The notes under the pieces: generated by a model | Told to the model about the DNA's origin: nothing | The model's database searches: none | The model's input: only the letters and a program-made list of their open reading frames with translations | From: Gordonibacter sp034932485 | Lineage (GTDB): Bacteria; Actinomycetota; Coriobacteriia; Coriobacteriales; Eggerthellaceae | Assembly (NCBI GenBank): GCA_034932485.1 | Contig: JAYFOQ010000021.1 | Location: 248,001 to 312,000 of the forward strand | DNA: 64,000 nucleotides | Direction: 5' to 3' | Shown: positions 37,301 through 47,106 of the stretch, piece by piece | How the letters are laid out: the number at the start of each line of letters is the position of its first letter | Numbering within the stretch: the first letter of the stretch is position 1 | Translations under genes and position numbers: made by a program

Positions 37301-37342
37301 GCCAGGTAACAACAAACCCTCGAAGGGTTGTCGTTACCTGGC
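37301..37342. terminator. long hairpin between patatin and K+ channel genes
   Basis: GCCAGGTAAC (37301-37310) pairs with GTTACCTGGC (37333-37342), with an inner AACCCT/AGGGTT stem. It lies between convergent genes and has no strong T-run. Probably the bidirectional terminator. Confidence 0.55.
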
Positions 37343-37364
37343 ACAAGGATCGACAATCCCTTTT

Positions 37365-38240
37365 TCACTCGGGATTATCAACCATCTCATCATCGTTATT
37401 TTCGTTGTCCTGACTTACTCCTTTTGCCTCACGCAACCGTTCCCGCGCCTCGGCATCCTGAGCGCGAAACTCAGACACAAAGCCCGCCGAGAAGATACCT
37501 GCAGGAATAGCTACCACACCAATAGACAACAGCATAGTCATAAATCCCACAAACCGTCCCAAGCCCGTTATGGGTACCAAATCGCCATAGCCTGTCGTGG
37601 TGATCGTAGTCATAGCCCAATACATACCAGTAAATACACTGTCAAACTTTTCGGGTTGTACCGGATTTTCTATTTCATACATCAACACACTTGCGGTTAC
37701 GGTAAGCAAAGCAAGCACGGTAAGGGCCGCCACAATCTCTCGACTACGCTTTTGAAACACTCGCGAGATCGATTTCAGTCCTCGCATATAGCGAGATATC
37801 TTTACCAGACGTATCAAGCGAATAATGCGAGCAGCGTTAAGCGCCGCAGAAGGCATCGGCACCAGCAGCACCAACAAACCGGGCAAAAACGACAGCAGGT
37901 CAATAATACCCATGAGCGAAAGCATATAGCGAATGCGTGCCGCAGCGGGCTTGCGGTTCGGATGCACTAGATCGGCCACCCACAAACGCGCAGCATACTC
38001 CAAAGCAAAGCACACGCTGGATACCAGGCCAAACATCGTCATTGCCGCGGTGGCACGCTCAGGTATATCGGGCTGGGTCTCTGCGAATACAAGCACCGCA
38101 TTGAGCACGATTAGAACGAATAGCCCCGTACCCACTATTCGTGCGACCGGCCCAGCAAGCCTCAGGTCTTCCAAGGCATAATACGTCTGTCGCTTATATG
38201 TTGAGGCTCGCTCAAGTCTTTCATTTGCTACCGGGAGCAT
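37365..38240 (-). CDS. voltage-gated-type potassium channel
   Basis: 291 residues with six membrane segments. S4 carries regularly spaced Arg (RIIRLIRLVKISRYMRG, ~138-155). The pore has the selectivity filter TTTGYGD (~215). The C-terminal tail is a short acidic coil without an RCK domain. It conducts K+ across the cytoplasmic membrane. AGAGG precedes ATG 38240, nine bases after the upstream YbjQ-family gene, so the two are co-transcribed. Confidence 0.9.
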   Translation of the reverse strand: MLPVANERLERASTYKRQTYYALEDLRLAGPVARIVGTGLFVLIVLNAVLVFAETQPDIPERATAAMTMFGLVSSVCFALEYAARLWVADLVHPNRKPAAARIRYMLSLMGIIDLLSFLPGLLVLLVPMPSAALNAARIIRLIRLVKISRYMRGLKSISRVFQKRSREIVAALTVLALLTVTASVLMYEIENPVQPEKFDSVFTGMYWAMTTITTTGYGDLVPITGLGRFVGFMTMLLSIGVVAIPAGIFSAGFVSEFRAQDAEARERLREAKGVSQDNENNDDEMVDNPE

Positions 38241-38249
38241 AGAGGTCCT

Positions 38250-38573
38250 CTATGCCTGATCGAGTGTCACGGCCGTACCTGATGCGGTAACCATAAGCAT
38301 ATTACCTTGGCCCAGCACCTCGTAATCTAAATCTACGCCAATTACTGCATGGGCCCCCAATGAGGTAGCGCGCTGTTCCAGTTCGTGCAAAGCCCCACTA
38401 CGCGCCTCAGCAAGTTCGTCTTCGTAGCCCTGGCTGCGTCCACCCACGATATTACGAATACCCGCTCCGAAATCGCGCATAAAATTCACGCCAGTAACTA
38501 CTTCGCCGAACACAACGCCGTAATAACCAGAAACGCGATATCCCTCAACAGAGGGTGTGGTCGTTATAATCAT
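38250..38573 (-). CDS. YbjQ-family (heavy-metal-binding domain) protein
   Basis: 107 residues, full family length: MIITTTPSVEGY..., VVFGEVVTGVNFMRDFGAGIRN, and GAHAVIGVDLDYEVLG near the end. YbjQ proteins form pentamers and have no proven biochemical role. ATG 38573 with AAAGGA upstream is preferred over a start at 38627. First gene of a two-gene unit with the K+ channel. Confidence 0.9.
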   Translation of the reverse strand: MIITTTPSVEGYRVSGYYGVVFGEVVTGVNFMRDFGAGIRNIVGGRSQGYEDELAEARSGALHELEQRATSLGAHAVIGVDLDYEVLGQGNMLMVTASGTAVTLDQA

Positions 38574-38701
38574 TGATTTCCTTTCTCGATAACGCACCTG
38601 AAACAAGATGCCTGTTCTCGTAAGCATACCACGACCTTGCCATTAATCATTGCGCTACAATGGATAGGCTACCCGCATCCACCTTATTCGAGAGGCACCG
38701 T

Positions 38702-40264
38702 ATGCCCGTCGACTTTATATCTCTCGCCGTCATAGCGCTTGTAGCGGCAATTTGTCCTTTAATCGCGCAATCCATCCCAGGTAAACCTATACCCGAAACG
38801 GTATTTTTATTACTTGCTGGCGCACTGTTTGGTCCCTATCTACTGGGAACCATTCACCTAACCGACTCGGTTGGACTTCTATCGGATCTTGGGCTAGCCT
38901 TTTTATTTTTGCTTGCAGGATACGAAATCAGCCCCAAAAACCTTACCAGCAACCAGGGCAAGAGAGGACTTGGTACCTGGATCGTATCACTTGCGCTAGC
39001 CTTTCTTGCCGTACGCCTGTCTCCCACGTTCTCTATTAGCCATATTGATGGCATCGCCATAGCCATTGCGCTAACAACCACCGCCTTGGGCACACTTATG
39101 CCTATCATGAAAGAACGCCAACTTATGGGTACACGTGTGGGCAACTCCATCTTGGCATACGGCACCTGGGGTGAGCTGTGTCCCATATTAGCTATGGCGC
39201 TTTTGCTCTCAACCCGCGCTGAATGGAAGACTGTACTTATCCTACTGGTATTTGTGGCCATAGCCGTAACGGCAGCTATCGTACCCTCCAAAGCAAAGAA
39301 GGCAGGACACAAAGCGTTTTCTTTCATTACCACGAACGCAAATACCACCTCACAAACCATGGTACGCATAACCGTACTTCTACTCGTTGGCCTCGTTGCA
39401 CTATCAGCTGTATTCGACCTCGACATTGTATTGGGGGCATTTGCTGCCGGATTCGTACTACGCTACATTATCCCCGAAGGTAATGAGACACTCGAACATA
39501 AGCTGGAAGGAATGGGTTATGGATTCCTTATTCCCATCTTTTTCGTTGCCTCCGGTGCAAAAATAGATTTGACAGCTGTATTTGCACAGCCAGTACTTTT
39601 GGTGGGCTTTATCGTTATGCTGCTGCTTATTCGTGCTGTACCCGTATTCGCAGCGCTGTCCACGGGCAAAGACACCCGCGATCTCTCGTCGCACAACCGC
39701 TTGGCGGTGGCGCTCTACTGTACCACCGCACTACCCATCATCGTAGCAGTTACCTCGGTAGCCGTGACCGCGGGAGCCATGGGGCAAGAAACAGCCAGCG
39801 TACTGGTGGCAGCTGGCGCTATCACCGTTTTTCTTATGCCGCTTTTGGGATCAATCTCTTATCACGTAGCCGACGCGCAGCCTATTGAGGCAGTTCGTGA
39901 GATACGACAGCGGCCTCGTGACATTGGCTCCATTCTTCGCGATCACGTAGCACTCGAGCGCATGCTGGCACACGAGAAGGCACGAACGGCTCGCTGGCAA
40001 GATCGCGCTGCAGCGCTACAAGAACAATCTATGCGCAGTCGCGCTCTTGAAGAAGCGCGCGATGCTGCGCAACAAAAATTAGCCGCTCATCATGAAGCGA
40101 TCAGAGATGCGACACTACACCTGACCGACCAAGATCTGCTAGCGCAGCGCCGCGAAGCACGCCGCAAACGCCTCGCAGCCTTAGCTGCACGCGAACAGCA
40201 GCGCCGCTTACGAGAAACAGCTCACACCCCCGAAGAAGCGAACAGCAAGAAAAAAGATAACTAA
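38702..40264 (+). CDS. CPA2-family cation:proton antiporter
   Basis: 520 residues. About 12 membrane segments in the KefB/Na+-H+ exchanger fold (PETVFLLLAGALFGP, LSDLGLAFLFLLAGYEI, FDLDIVLGAFAAGFVL, FLIPIFFVASG). The last ~130 residues are a charged, Arg/Ala/Glu-rich coiled coil instead of the RCK/TrkA-N domain of KefB. ATG 38702 has GAGAGG six bases upstream. Likely Na+ or K+ exchange for H+; the ion is not determined. Divergent from the YbjQ/K+ channel pair, which may make this a K+ homeostasis locus. Confidence 0.88.
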   Translation: MPVDFISLAVIALVAAICPLIAQSIPGKPIPETVFLLLAGALFGPYLLGTIHLTDSVGLLSDLGLAFLFLLAGYEISPKNLTSNQGKRGLGTWIVSLALAFLAVRLSPTFSISHIDGIAIAIALTTTALGTLMPIMKERQLMGTRVGNSILAYGTWGELCPILAMALLLSTRAEWKTVLILLVFVAIAVTAAIVPSKAKKAGHKAFSFITTNANTTSQTMVRITVLLLVGLVALSAVFDLDIVLGAFAAGFVLRYIIPEGNETLEHKLEGMGYGFLIPIFFVASGAKIDLTAVFAQPVLLVGFIVMLLLIRAVPVFAALSTGKDTRDLSSHNRLAVALYCTTALPIIVAVTSVAVTAGAMGQETASVLVAAGAITVFLMPLLGSISYHVADAQPIEAVREIRQRPRDIGSILRDHVALERMLAHEKARTARWQDRAAALQEQSMRSRALEEARDAAQQKLAAHHEAIRDATLHLTDQDLLAQRREARRKRLAALAAREQQRRLRETAHTPEEANSKKKDN

Positions 40265-40396
40265 TTATGGAGAACATTGTCGAGTCCAGGCAATCTGCCC
40301 GTAGACTGCTATTGGTTCTATGACTACGCCCAGCTAGACCCCTCACAACCGCATTCTCGCTACCCCAGCTACAACCCGCTCGCAACCAACTATGAA

Positions 40397-40421
40397 GAAA
40401 GCCCTCGTAATGAGGGCTTTC
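40397..40421. terminator. bidirectional intrinsic terminator
   Basis: GAAAGCCCTC (40397-40406) pairs with GAGGGCTTTC (40412-40421) over a 5-base loop, between the convergent antiporter and thrS genes. Confidence 0.75.
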
Positions 40422-40448
40422 GAATGAGCGATTATAATTATTCAGCCT

Positions 40449-42362
40449 TTACAGTGCAGCATCCTTGATTGTATCAAGAAGCTTCTGCACGTCCCATGAA
40501 CCCAGATCTCCTTCATGACGTTCGCGCACACTCACGGTACCATTCTCTATCTCTTTATCGCCTAGCACCACCATGTAGGGAATCTTCTGGCTTTGTGCTT
40601 TGGCAATTTTCACGCGCATGGGCTCGTTCTGATCGTACACTTCCACGCGACCACCCACAGCCTTAACCTTGGAAGCCAACTCGTGTGCTGCATCCGCATG
40701 ACGATCGGCCAACGGCAGCACCGCCACCTGTACAGGAGCAAGCCATAGCGGCAGAGCACCAGCATAGTGCTCAATAAGAATACCCAAAAAACGCTCAATA
40801 GAACCGAAAATGGCACGGTGAAGCATCCAAGGACGCTCTTCAGTGTTGTCCTCGGTGCGATAAGTTAGCTCGAAGCGCTCCGGCATGTTGAAGTCCACCT
40901 GTACGGTAGAGCACTGCCAGGTGCGGCCGATAGCATCTTTCACCTTAATGTCAATCTTCGGACCGTAGAACGCACCATCGCCCTCGTTGATCTCGTATTC
41001 CAACTCGTGGCGCGCACACGCCTCTTTGAGCGCGTTGGTAGCATGCTCCCACATGTCGTCGGTACCAATAGACTTCTCTGGACGAGTGGAAATCTCGGCA
41101 GTGTATTCAAAACCAAACGTGGACATGATGTGATCTACGAGGTCGAGGATAGCCACTACCTCATCAATCACCTGATCCTTCGTGCAAAACACATGCGCGT
41201 CGTCTTGAGTAAAACCGCGAGCGCGCAGCAAACCGTGCACCACGCCGCTCATCTCATGACGATACACCGTGCCGAACTCGAAATATCGCAGCGGCAGATC
41301 GCGGTATGAATGCAGATCACTCTTGTACAGCATCACATGACCCGGGCAATTCATAGGCTTCACAGCGTACTCAGTGAGACGCGGATCCTCGTCGGTACCT
41401 TCGTTAATGTTGAAGAAGTACATGTTCTCTTTATAGAAGCCGTAATGGCCCGAAGTCTTCCATACGTCAGCGTTGTATACGTGCGGCGTAATAACTTCCT
41501 CGTAGCCACGCTCATACAAATCGCGACGCAGCCACTCTTGCATGGTACGGATAACGCGCGCACCCTTAGGGAGATAGAGAGGAAGTCCCACGCCAGCTAG
41601 AGGATCCATAGTGTAGATACCCAACTCGCGGCCCAACTTACGATGGTCGCGCTTCTCTGCCTCTTCTAGGTTGTGAAGGAATTCCTCGAGATCCTTTTTC
41701 TTGAAGAACGCCGTACCATAAATGCGCTGCAGCATTTCTCGATCGCTGTCGCCCTTCCAGTAAGCGCCCGCCAGCTTCATAAGCTTGAAGGCACCAATCT
41801 TGCCTGCGGCAGGCATGTGCGGGCCGCTGCATAAATCGACGAAATCGCCATGACGGCGAATGATAATCTCTTCGTCGGCTGGCAGTTCACGGATATGCTC
41901 CAGCTTGAAGCGTTGGTCGGCGAACAGTTTCTCGGCCTCATCGCGCGAAACCACTTCACGAATAAATGGCTCATCGCGCGCGATAATCTCCGCCATCTTC
42001 TCCTCGATAACGGGAAGATCCTCAGGAGAGAGCGAACGAGGCAACTCGAAGTCATAGAAGAAGCCGTCCTCAGTCTGCGGACCAAAGGCTATCTGCGCAC
42101 CGGGGAATAAAAGCTGTACCGCCTCGGCCATGATGTGGGCTGTCGAGTGACGCATAATGCCAAGAGCCTCAGGACTCTTTTCTGTGATAATTTCAACGAC
42201 AGCACCGTCGTGGACAGGGGTACCTAGGTCGGCAAAGGCGCCATCAATCTTGCCGCCGAGCGCAGCCTTCGCAAGGCCAGTGCCAATAGAGGCTGCCACA
42301 TCGGCAATGGTTGCGCCTTCGGCAAGTTCTTTGATGGAGCCATCGGGAAGTACAATATTCAT
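40449..42362 (-). CDS. thrS: threonyl-tRNA synthetase
   Basis: 637 residues: TGS domain (1-63), tRNA-editing SAD domain with HSTAHIMAEA (~74) and the later HGDFVDLCSGPH (~170-181), class II core with motif 2 (FEFGTVYRHEMSG) and zinc Cys in KPMNCPGHV, and the C-terminal anticodon domain (~535-637). It charges tRNA-Thr. ATG 42362 with AAAGGA upstream starts MNIVLPDGS; the frame runs 20 codons farther. No T-box was found upstream. Confidence 0.97.
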   Translation of the reverse strand: MNIVLPDGSIKELAEGATIADVAASIGTGLAKAALGGKIDGAFADLGTPVHDGAVVEIITEKSPEALGIMRHSTAHIMAEAVQLLFPGAQIAFGPQTEDGFFYDFELPRSLSPEDLPVIEEKMAEIIARDEPFIREVVSRDEAEKLFADQRFKLEHIRELPADEEIIIRRHGDFVDLCSGPHMPAAGKIGAFKLMKLAGAYWKGDSDREMLQRIYGTAFFKKKDLEEFLHNLEEAEKRDHRKLGRELGIYTMDPLAGVGLPLYLPKGARVIRTMQEWLRRDLYERGYEEVITPHVYNADVWKTSGHYGFYKENMYFFNINEGTDEDPRLTEYAVKPMNCPGHVMLYKSDLHSYRDLPLRYFEFGTVYRHEMSGVVHGLLRARGFTQDDAHVFCTKDQVIDEVVAILDLVDHIMSTFGFEYTAEISTRPEKSIGTDDMWEHATNALKEACARHELEYEINEGDGAFYGPKIDIKVKDAIGRTWQCSTVQVDFNMPERFELTYRTEDNTEERPWMLHRAIFGSIERFLGILIEHYAGALPLWLAPVQVAVLPLADRHADAAHELASKVKAVGGRVEVYDQNEPMRVKIAKAQSQKIPYMVVLGDKEIENGTVSVRERHEGDLGSWDVQKLLDTIKDAAL

Positions 42363-42523
42363 GTCAATCCTTTCTTGTGCCGGGTGCGCACAAAGCACCT
42401 GCACGATAGGTTTCAGCTGCATCGTCTTGGGATGCTGCCTTTTTCAGTATGCCACGGACTCCTTCAAAGCCACATGAGCACACGGTTTCAACAGACCGAA
42501 ACAAAGCCGCAACACACAAACAA

Positions 42524-42547
42524 AAGCCGCCCCTCTCGAGGCGGCTT
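42524..42547 (-). terminator. terminator of the double zinc-ribbon gene
   Basis: Minus strand AAGCCGCC pairs with GGCGGCTT across 8 bases and is followed by TTG. It lies 16 bases after the stop codon. Confidence 0.65.
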
Positions 42548-42562
42548 CAACAACAAGAAAAA

Positions 42563-43102
42563 CTACGAGAGAGGACGTTCTCCCTGAGCGCTACGCGCCT
42601 GTCTTTGCTGCTGAGGTGCCGCCTGCTGCGGCTGCTGCGTTCGTGAACGCGGGGCGCTACGACGCGCGGGGGCGCCGCCTACGGGTGTGGCACAGTAGGG
42701 GCACACCGTCCACGAAGGATCGAGGGCATGGTTGCAGGTACCACAAAGGTTCTTTAGACGCTGATGACAGTTGGGGCACAGCACAAAATCGGATTCCACG
42801 GGATAGCCGCAATTTGCACATTCCCCAAATTTCATAAGTTCGCGCTGTTTCAGCGCAATCTCAAGCTCCTGTTCATCGCGATCGATTTGCAGCAGCGGCG
42901 GACGCAGTAAACAATACGCAATAACACCCAGCAGCGGAATAAGGGCTACGATAGCCCACACATACCAGTACGATCCACGCATGTATGCATCGCGAACCAC
43001 CCAAACAATGGATAGCACGTACAAAATAACGAGCAGCACCACAACCGCGGTGAACGCAGCCTGCAACTCGGGCGTCCACAGCTGGGACAGCAGTTCAGTC
43101 AT
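42563..43102 (-). CDS. membrane protein with double zinc ribbon
   Basis: 179 residues. Two membrane segments (~14-38 and ~47-68) precede a short helix. Two zinc ribbons follow: CANCGYP...CPNC (~96-117) and CGTCNHA...CPYC (~123-142). The Gln/Arg/Pro/Ala-rich tail (~145-179) looks disordered. Family function is not known; the ribbons face the cytosol if the N-terminus is outside. Stand-alone gene between valS/GGDEF and thrS. Confidence 0.8.
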   Translation of the reverse strand: MTELLSQLWTPELQAAFTAVVVLLVILYVLSIVWVVRDAYMRGSYWYVWAIVALIPLLGVIAYCLLRPPLLQIDRDEQELEIALKQRELMKFGECANCGYPVESDFVLCPNCHQRLKNLCGTCNHALDPSWTVCPYCATPVGGAPARRSAPRSRTQQPQQAAPQQQRQARSAQGERPLS

Positions 43103-43308
43103 GTCAACCTCGTTTTCTTCTTCTTATAGCCAGCCGCTAGGTAAGCAGCTAGCACGCCGCACCAGCCAAAAGCACTGATACGGGAAGGTATTATAACAAA
43201 GATGCTGGCCCGCGGCAGAAAAACACGCAAAACCGCAGGTCTTTGCAAAAGCAAGCGGTTTAGCATTCTTCACGAACCCTCTTGAGTACACCGCAGAAGG
43301 ATATTGCC

Positions 43309-44208
43309 TTAGTGCACCGCCAAACGGCGACCAAGAGATTTTGCTTGATACATGGCATCATCCGCACGGTTGATCAGGGAATGCACCGTGTCATCAAGGC
43401 GCACGAAACATACGCCGCAGCTGGCCGCAAGCGAATATGAGCTAGTTTCAGTTTCAAATGTATGGCTTTCGATATTGTCAATCTCTTCAAAAAGACGCTC
43501 AACCTCTTTCTCGGAAAGTCCGTGCGGAGCGCATAAAACAAATTCATCCCCACCGAAACGGCCAACCCATGCACCAAGTTCTCGCGCGAGACCACGAAGC
43601 CGATTTGCAAAATACAACAGTGCCTCATCGCCAGAAATGTGACCATACGTGTCGTTAATATACTTAAAATCATCAAGATCGAGAAGCACTACCGCAGCGC
43701 GTTCGGCCGTAGGATCGCTTTTTGCAGTCTGTATAAGACCCTCAAGTTCATTGTTGATATAACTCTTGTTAAACAACTTCGTAAACCCATCACGCACCGC
43801 AAGCTCATTGAATCTTGTGATCATATCAGTAATCTCGATGTTGTCGCGCACCTCAACATCGGCCACATGTAAGCTTTCAGTCACATCCATGGTGAGTTCA
43901 AGGGCAAAAGCTCTACCTTCAACTTCGGTTGGCACACTACAAACAAGAAGCACGCGACCCTCAAGGTACTCAATCTTAAAGAGGGGTGCCTGCTGCGCCA
44001 GACACGAGCGCGACGTGCAGTTCAAGCATGGTTCATTACGTTTCCACACCTGATAGCAGGGCGCTTCCGCCTGGCGCAACTCCTCGACATCACGATCGTA
44101 CGCAAACACCCGATGTTCGAGAGGATCCACCAATCGGTAGAAGTCAAACCGCAGCAACGCAAAGGCTGCGCTCGCAATATCGGGATGAATGTTGGCGTAC
44201 GGAAACAT
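43309..44208 (-). CDS. GGDEF diguanylate cyclase with Cys-rich N-terminal sensor
   Basis: 299 residues. Residues ~15-115 form a PAS-like domain with C51, C61, C64 and C69 (C-x9-C-x2-C-x4-C), which could bind metal or an Fe-S cluster, or sense redox. A linker helix leads to the GGDEF domain (~135-299) with intact RFGGDEF and an upstream LLDLDDFKYIND metal site, so c-di-GMP synthesis is expected. GGGG precedes ATG 44208. It starts two bases after the valS stop and is probably co-transcribed with it. Confidence 0.88.
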   Translation of the reverse strand: MFPYANIHPDIASAAFALLRFDFYRLVDPLEHRVFAYDRDVEELRQAEAPCYQVWKRNEPCLNCTSRSCLAQQAPLFKIEYLEGRVLLVCSVPTEVEGRAFALELTMDVTESLHVADVEVRDNIEITDMITRFNELAVRDGFTKLFNKSYINNELEGLIQTAKSDPTAERAAVVLLDLDDFKYINDTYGHISGDEALLYFANRLRGLARELGAWVGRFGGDEFVLCAPHGLSEKEVERLFEEIDNIESHTFETETSSYSLAASCGVCFVRLDDTVHSLINRADDAMYQAKSLGRRLAVH

Positions 44209-44210
44209 AG

Positions 44211-46895
44211 CTACCCCAGTTCTGCTAACTGTGACTCAACACGAGCCAGCTTGTCTGCTAATTCGGCATGCTTTGCGCGATCCTTGTCAACAATGTCTTG
44301 AGCAGCCTTGGCAAGAAATCCAGGGTTCGAGAGTTTTTTGGCGAGCTTGCCTGCATCTGCAACCAACTTCTCACACTCTTTTTGCAAGCGAGTGCGCTCG
44401 GCATCGAAATCCACGAGACCCGAAAGCACAATATACACCTCGAGTCCCGGTGCCAGCGACACGCTTGATTCAGGCTGCTTCTCAGCATCCACGGCAATAA
44501 CGAGGTCGGAAGTATTGCCCAACCCCTCTATAAGACCACGCTGAACTTCAAGAAGAGTTATGTCAGCCGGAGTAGCCTTCACTGCCACAGAAAGCGCAGT
44601 TTTCGGTGAGATACCGTAGCGTGCCCGCGTCGAGCGAAGAGCCGACACGCACTCGATGACCATCTGAATACCGCGCTCAGCATGTGCATCCACATAGCAT
44701 GCCAATGCTTCTGCATCGGGCCACGCGGCACCAATCAGATACGGAGCATCGCTACGATCAATGGGAAGTTCCTGGTATATCTCCTCCGTGATGAACGGCA
44801 TAATGGGATGCAGTAAGCGCAGCGCCTGATCGAGCACGAACACAAGGTTGCGCTGACAGGTTAAGCGATCAGCCGCATCGCCATTCAAACGCGCCTTCGA
44901 GAATTCGATGTACCAGTCGCAGAACTCGTTCCAGAAAAACGTATACAGTTCACGCGTAGCCTCGCCGAACTCAAAGGAATCAATGGCCGAGTCGAGGCGC
45001 GTTACCAATCCTGCCAAGCGCGAAAATATCCAGCGATCTGCAGGTGTTGCCGGCTCGGGAGCACCCGGCTCGTAGTCATCTAGGTTCATCTGAACAAAAC
45101 GCGCAGCATTACGTATCTTATTGGCGAAGTTACGACTACTCTCCAGCTTTGCTTCGTTGAACTTGAGATCTTGGGCACCCGTCACCTGCATAAGTAGGCC
45201 GAAGCGCATACCATCGGCACCGTAGTCCTCCATGAGACGCAGCGGGTCAACGCCGTTGCCACGACTCTTGCTCATAGGCTTGCCGTCAGCCGCCATAACG
45301 GTGGGATGGATAATCACGTGCTCGAACGGGATGGTATCCGTGCAGTACATGGACGCCATCACCATGCGCGCCACCCAAAGGCCCATGATGTCACGGGCGG
45401 TGGACAGCACCTGTGTAGGATACGCCGTCTTCATCTCGGGGGCTTCCATGCCCTCCTCGGTCCAGCCCATCGTGGCAAACGGCCACAGCTGCGACGAGAA
45501 CCAGGTATCCAGCACATCGTCGTCCTGACGCACAGACTTACCGCACACCGGGCACGTCTCGATATCCTCGACGCTGGCATCTTCCCAGCCGCACTCGTCG
45601 CAGTAGAACATGGGAATGCGATGGCCCCACCACAGCTGACGCGAGATGCACCAGTCCTTCAGGTTGCCCAGCCAATCTAGATACACCTGACGCCAGCGCT
45701 CCGGGTGGAACTGAATGGAACCATCCTCCACCACGCGCGCCGCATCCTGCTTAAGGCCGTCCACAGCCACAAACCACTGCTCGGACTCCCAGGGTTCAAG
45801 CTTCGTATGGCAACGGTAGCAGGTCATAACGGAATGGTCATGGTCTTCCACGTGGTCAAGAAGACCCAACTCTTCAAACGCAGCCACAACAGCAACGCGA
45901 GCTTCGTCGCGATCCATGCCGCTAAACTGCCCAAAACCTTCCACCACCTGAGCTGTTTCATCAAAAATATTAATGCGCTCGAGGCCGTTACGCTCCCCCA
46001 TAGCCCAATCGTTAGGATCGTGAGCTGGCGTCGTCTTCACGCAACCAGTACCAAACTCGCGATCCACATGCCAATCGGAAAAAATAGGAATCTCGCGATC
46101 AACCAGAGGTAACTTCACTTTTTTACCCACGAGGTGAGCAAAACGTTCATCCTTGGGATTTACCGCGACACCGGTGTCGCCCAACATTGTCTCGGGACGC
46201 GTTGTGGCTACCACAAGATATTCACGGTCGCCGTCAGGCTCAACCAAAGGATAACGCAGATACCACAAGTGACCCGACTCATCCACATATTCAGCTTCGT
46301 CGTCGGAAATGGAGGTCGTACAGTGCGGACACCAATTAACAATGCGCTTGCCTTTGTAAATAAGATCGTCATGGTACCAGTCTACAAAGAGCTTCCGCAC
46401 TGCTTTTACATAAGCGGGCTCCAACGTGAAATGCTCATCGTCATAGTCGCAGGTACAACCCATTCCCTTGATCTGATTCACGATGGTAGTACCGTATTCC
46501 TTGTACCAATCGTAGCACGCCTCGATGAACGCTTCACGACCAATTTCAAGACGGCTTATTCCTTGTTCAGCAAGACGCTTGTCAACTTTTGTTTGTGTAG
46601 AAATACCAGCATGATCGGTTCCCAATATCCAACGCGTTGGACGACCCTGCATGCGTGCACGACGAATGCAGGTATCTTGGATGGTATCGTTTAGAGCATG
46701 GCCCATGTGTAGCACGCCAGTAATATTGGGCGGCGGAATAACAATGGTGTAAGGCTGATTCTTCTTATCGCCAAAACCTTCGCCACGCCGGAAGTACCCG
46801 GCATTTTTCCATGCATCGAAGAGCGGACGCTCATGCGCAGCGAAGTCGTAATCAATCTTCTTTCCGCCGTCTTTCTCATTCGTGTTATCGGCCAT
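44211..46895 (-). CDS. valS: valyl-tRNA synthetase
   Basis: 894 residues, class I. HIGH-type motif in PPNITGVLHMGHAL (~54-67), editing domain (~200-350), zinc-like CxxC region (CDECGWED...CPVCGKSV, ~425-450), KMSKS in KPMSKSRGN (~555), anticodon domain and a C-terminal coiled coil (LQKECEKLVADAGKLAKKL). It charges tRNA-Val. No T-box leader was seen upstream. Downstream is the GGDEF gene. Confidence 0.96.
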   Translation of the reverse strand: MADNTNEKDGGKKIDYDFAAHERPLFDAWKNAGYFRRGEGFGDKKNQPYTIVIPPPNITGVLHMGHALNDTIQDTCIRRARMQGRPTRWILGTDHAGISTQTKVDKRLAEQGISRLEIGREAFIEACYDWYKEYGTTIVNQIKGMGCTCDYDDEHFTLEPAYVKAVRKLFVDWYHDDLIYKGKRIVNWCPHCTTSISDDEAEYVDESGHLWYLRYPLVEPDGDREYLVVATTRPETMLGDTGVAVNPKDERFAHLVGKKVKLPLVDREIPIFSDWHVDREFGTGCVKTTPAHDPNDWAMGERNGLERINIFDETAQVVEGFGQFSGMDRDEARVAVVAAFEELGLLDHVEDHDHSVMTCYRCHTKLEPWESEQWFVAVDGLKQDAARVVEDGSIQFHPERWRQVYLDWLGNLKDWCISRQLWWGHRIPMFYCDECGWEDASVEDIETCPVCGKSVRQDDDVLDTWFSSQLWPFATMGWTEEGMEAPEMKTAYPTQVLSTARDIMGLWVARMVMASMYCTDTIPFEHVIIHPTVMAADGKPMSKSRGNGVDPLRLMEDYGADGMRFGLLMQVTGAQDLKFNEAKLESSRNFANKIRNAARFVQMNLDDYEPGAPEPATPADRWIFSRLAGLVTRLDSAIDSFEFGEATRELYTFFWNEFCDWYIEFSKARLNGDAADRLTCQRNLVFVLDQALRLLHPIMPFITEEIYQELPIDRSDAPYLIGAAWPDAEALACYVDAHAERGIQMVIECVSALRSTRARYGISPKTALSVAVKATPADITLLEVQRGLIEGLGNTSDLVIAVDAEKQPESSVSLAPGLEVYIVLSGLVDFDAERTRLQKECEKLVADAGKLAKKLSNPGFLAKAAQDIVDKDRAKHAELADKLARVESQLAELG

Positions 46896-46920
46896 GGTCT
46901 ACTCTCTCGTGTCGAAACCG

Positions 46921-46954
46921 AAAAACGGGCGCGACGCCTATACGTCGTCGCCCG
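46921..46954 (-). terminator. intrinsic terminator upstream of valS
   Basis: Minus strand CGGGCGACGACG pairs with CGTCGCGCCCG (one bulge) and ends in TTTTT at 46925-46921. It would end the clpP-clpX transcript. It sits only 25 bases before the valS start, so attenuation of valS is also possible. Confidence 0.75.
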
Positions 46955-47054
46955 CCCCTTACTTTTTACCTTTTGCTCTCTCCAGCTACACTAGAAACAG
47001 GCAGGAAGAAACCCTCTGGGAGCTTACACCCCCAAGAACGTCTCCGCTTTCCTA

Positions 47055-47104
47055 TTTCGAGAGACTTCACTACGGCAAAAAGTCTATAGTGAAGTCTCGA
47101 AAGG
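47055..47104. repeat. long inverted repeat after clpX
   Basis: GAGACTTCACTA (47061-47072) and TAGTGAAGTCTC (47087-47098) pair exactly, and TTTCGA/GAAA flanks extend the stem with a two-base bulge. It lies directly downstream of the clpX stop. There is no T-run. Confidence 0.6.
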
Positions 47105-47106
47105 CG

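Noticed and set aside
40277..40468. 63-codon frame between the CPA2 antiporter and thrS
   Set aside because: It runs through the bidirectional terminator hairpin and into the thrS 3' end, and has no ribosome site.
42363..42562. Possible T-box upstream of thrS
   Set aside because: None of the motifs AGAGAG, GAA-N-specifier or GGTGGN was found; only the neighbouring gene's terminator is visible.
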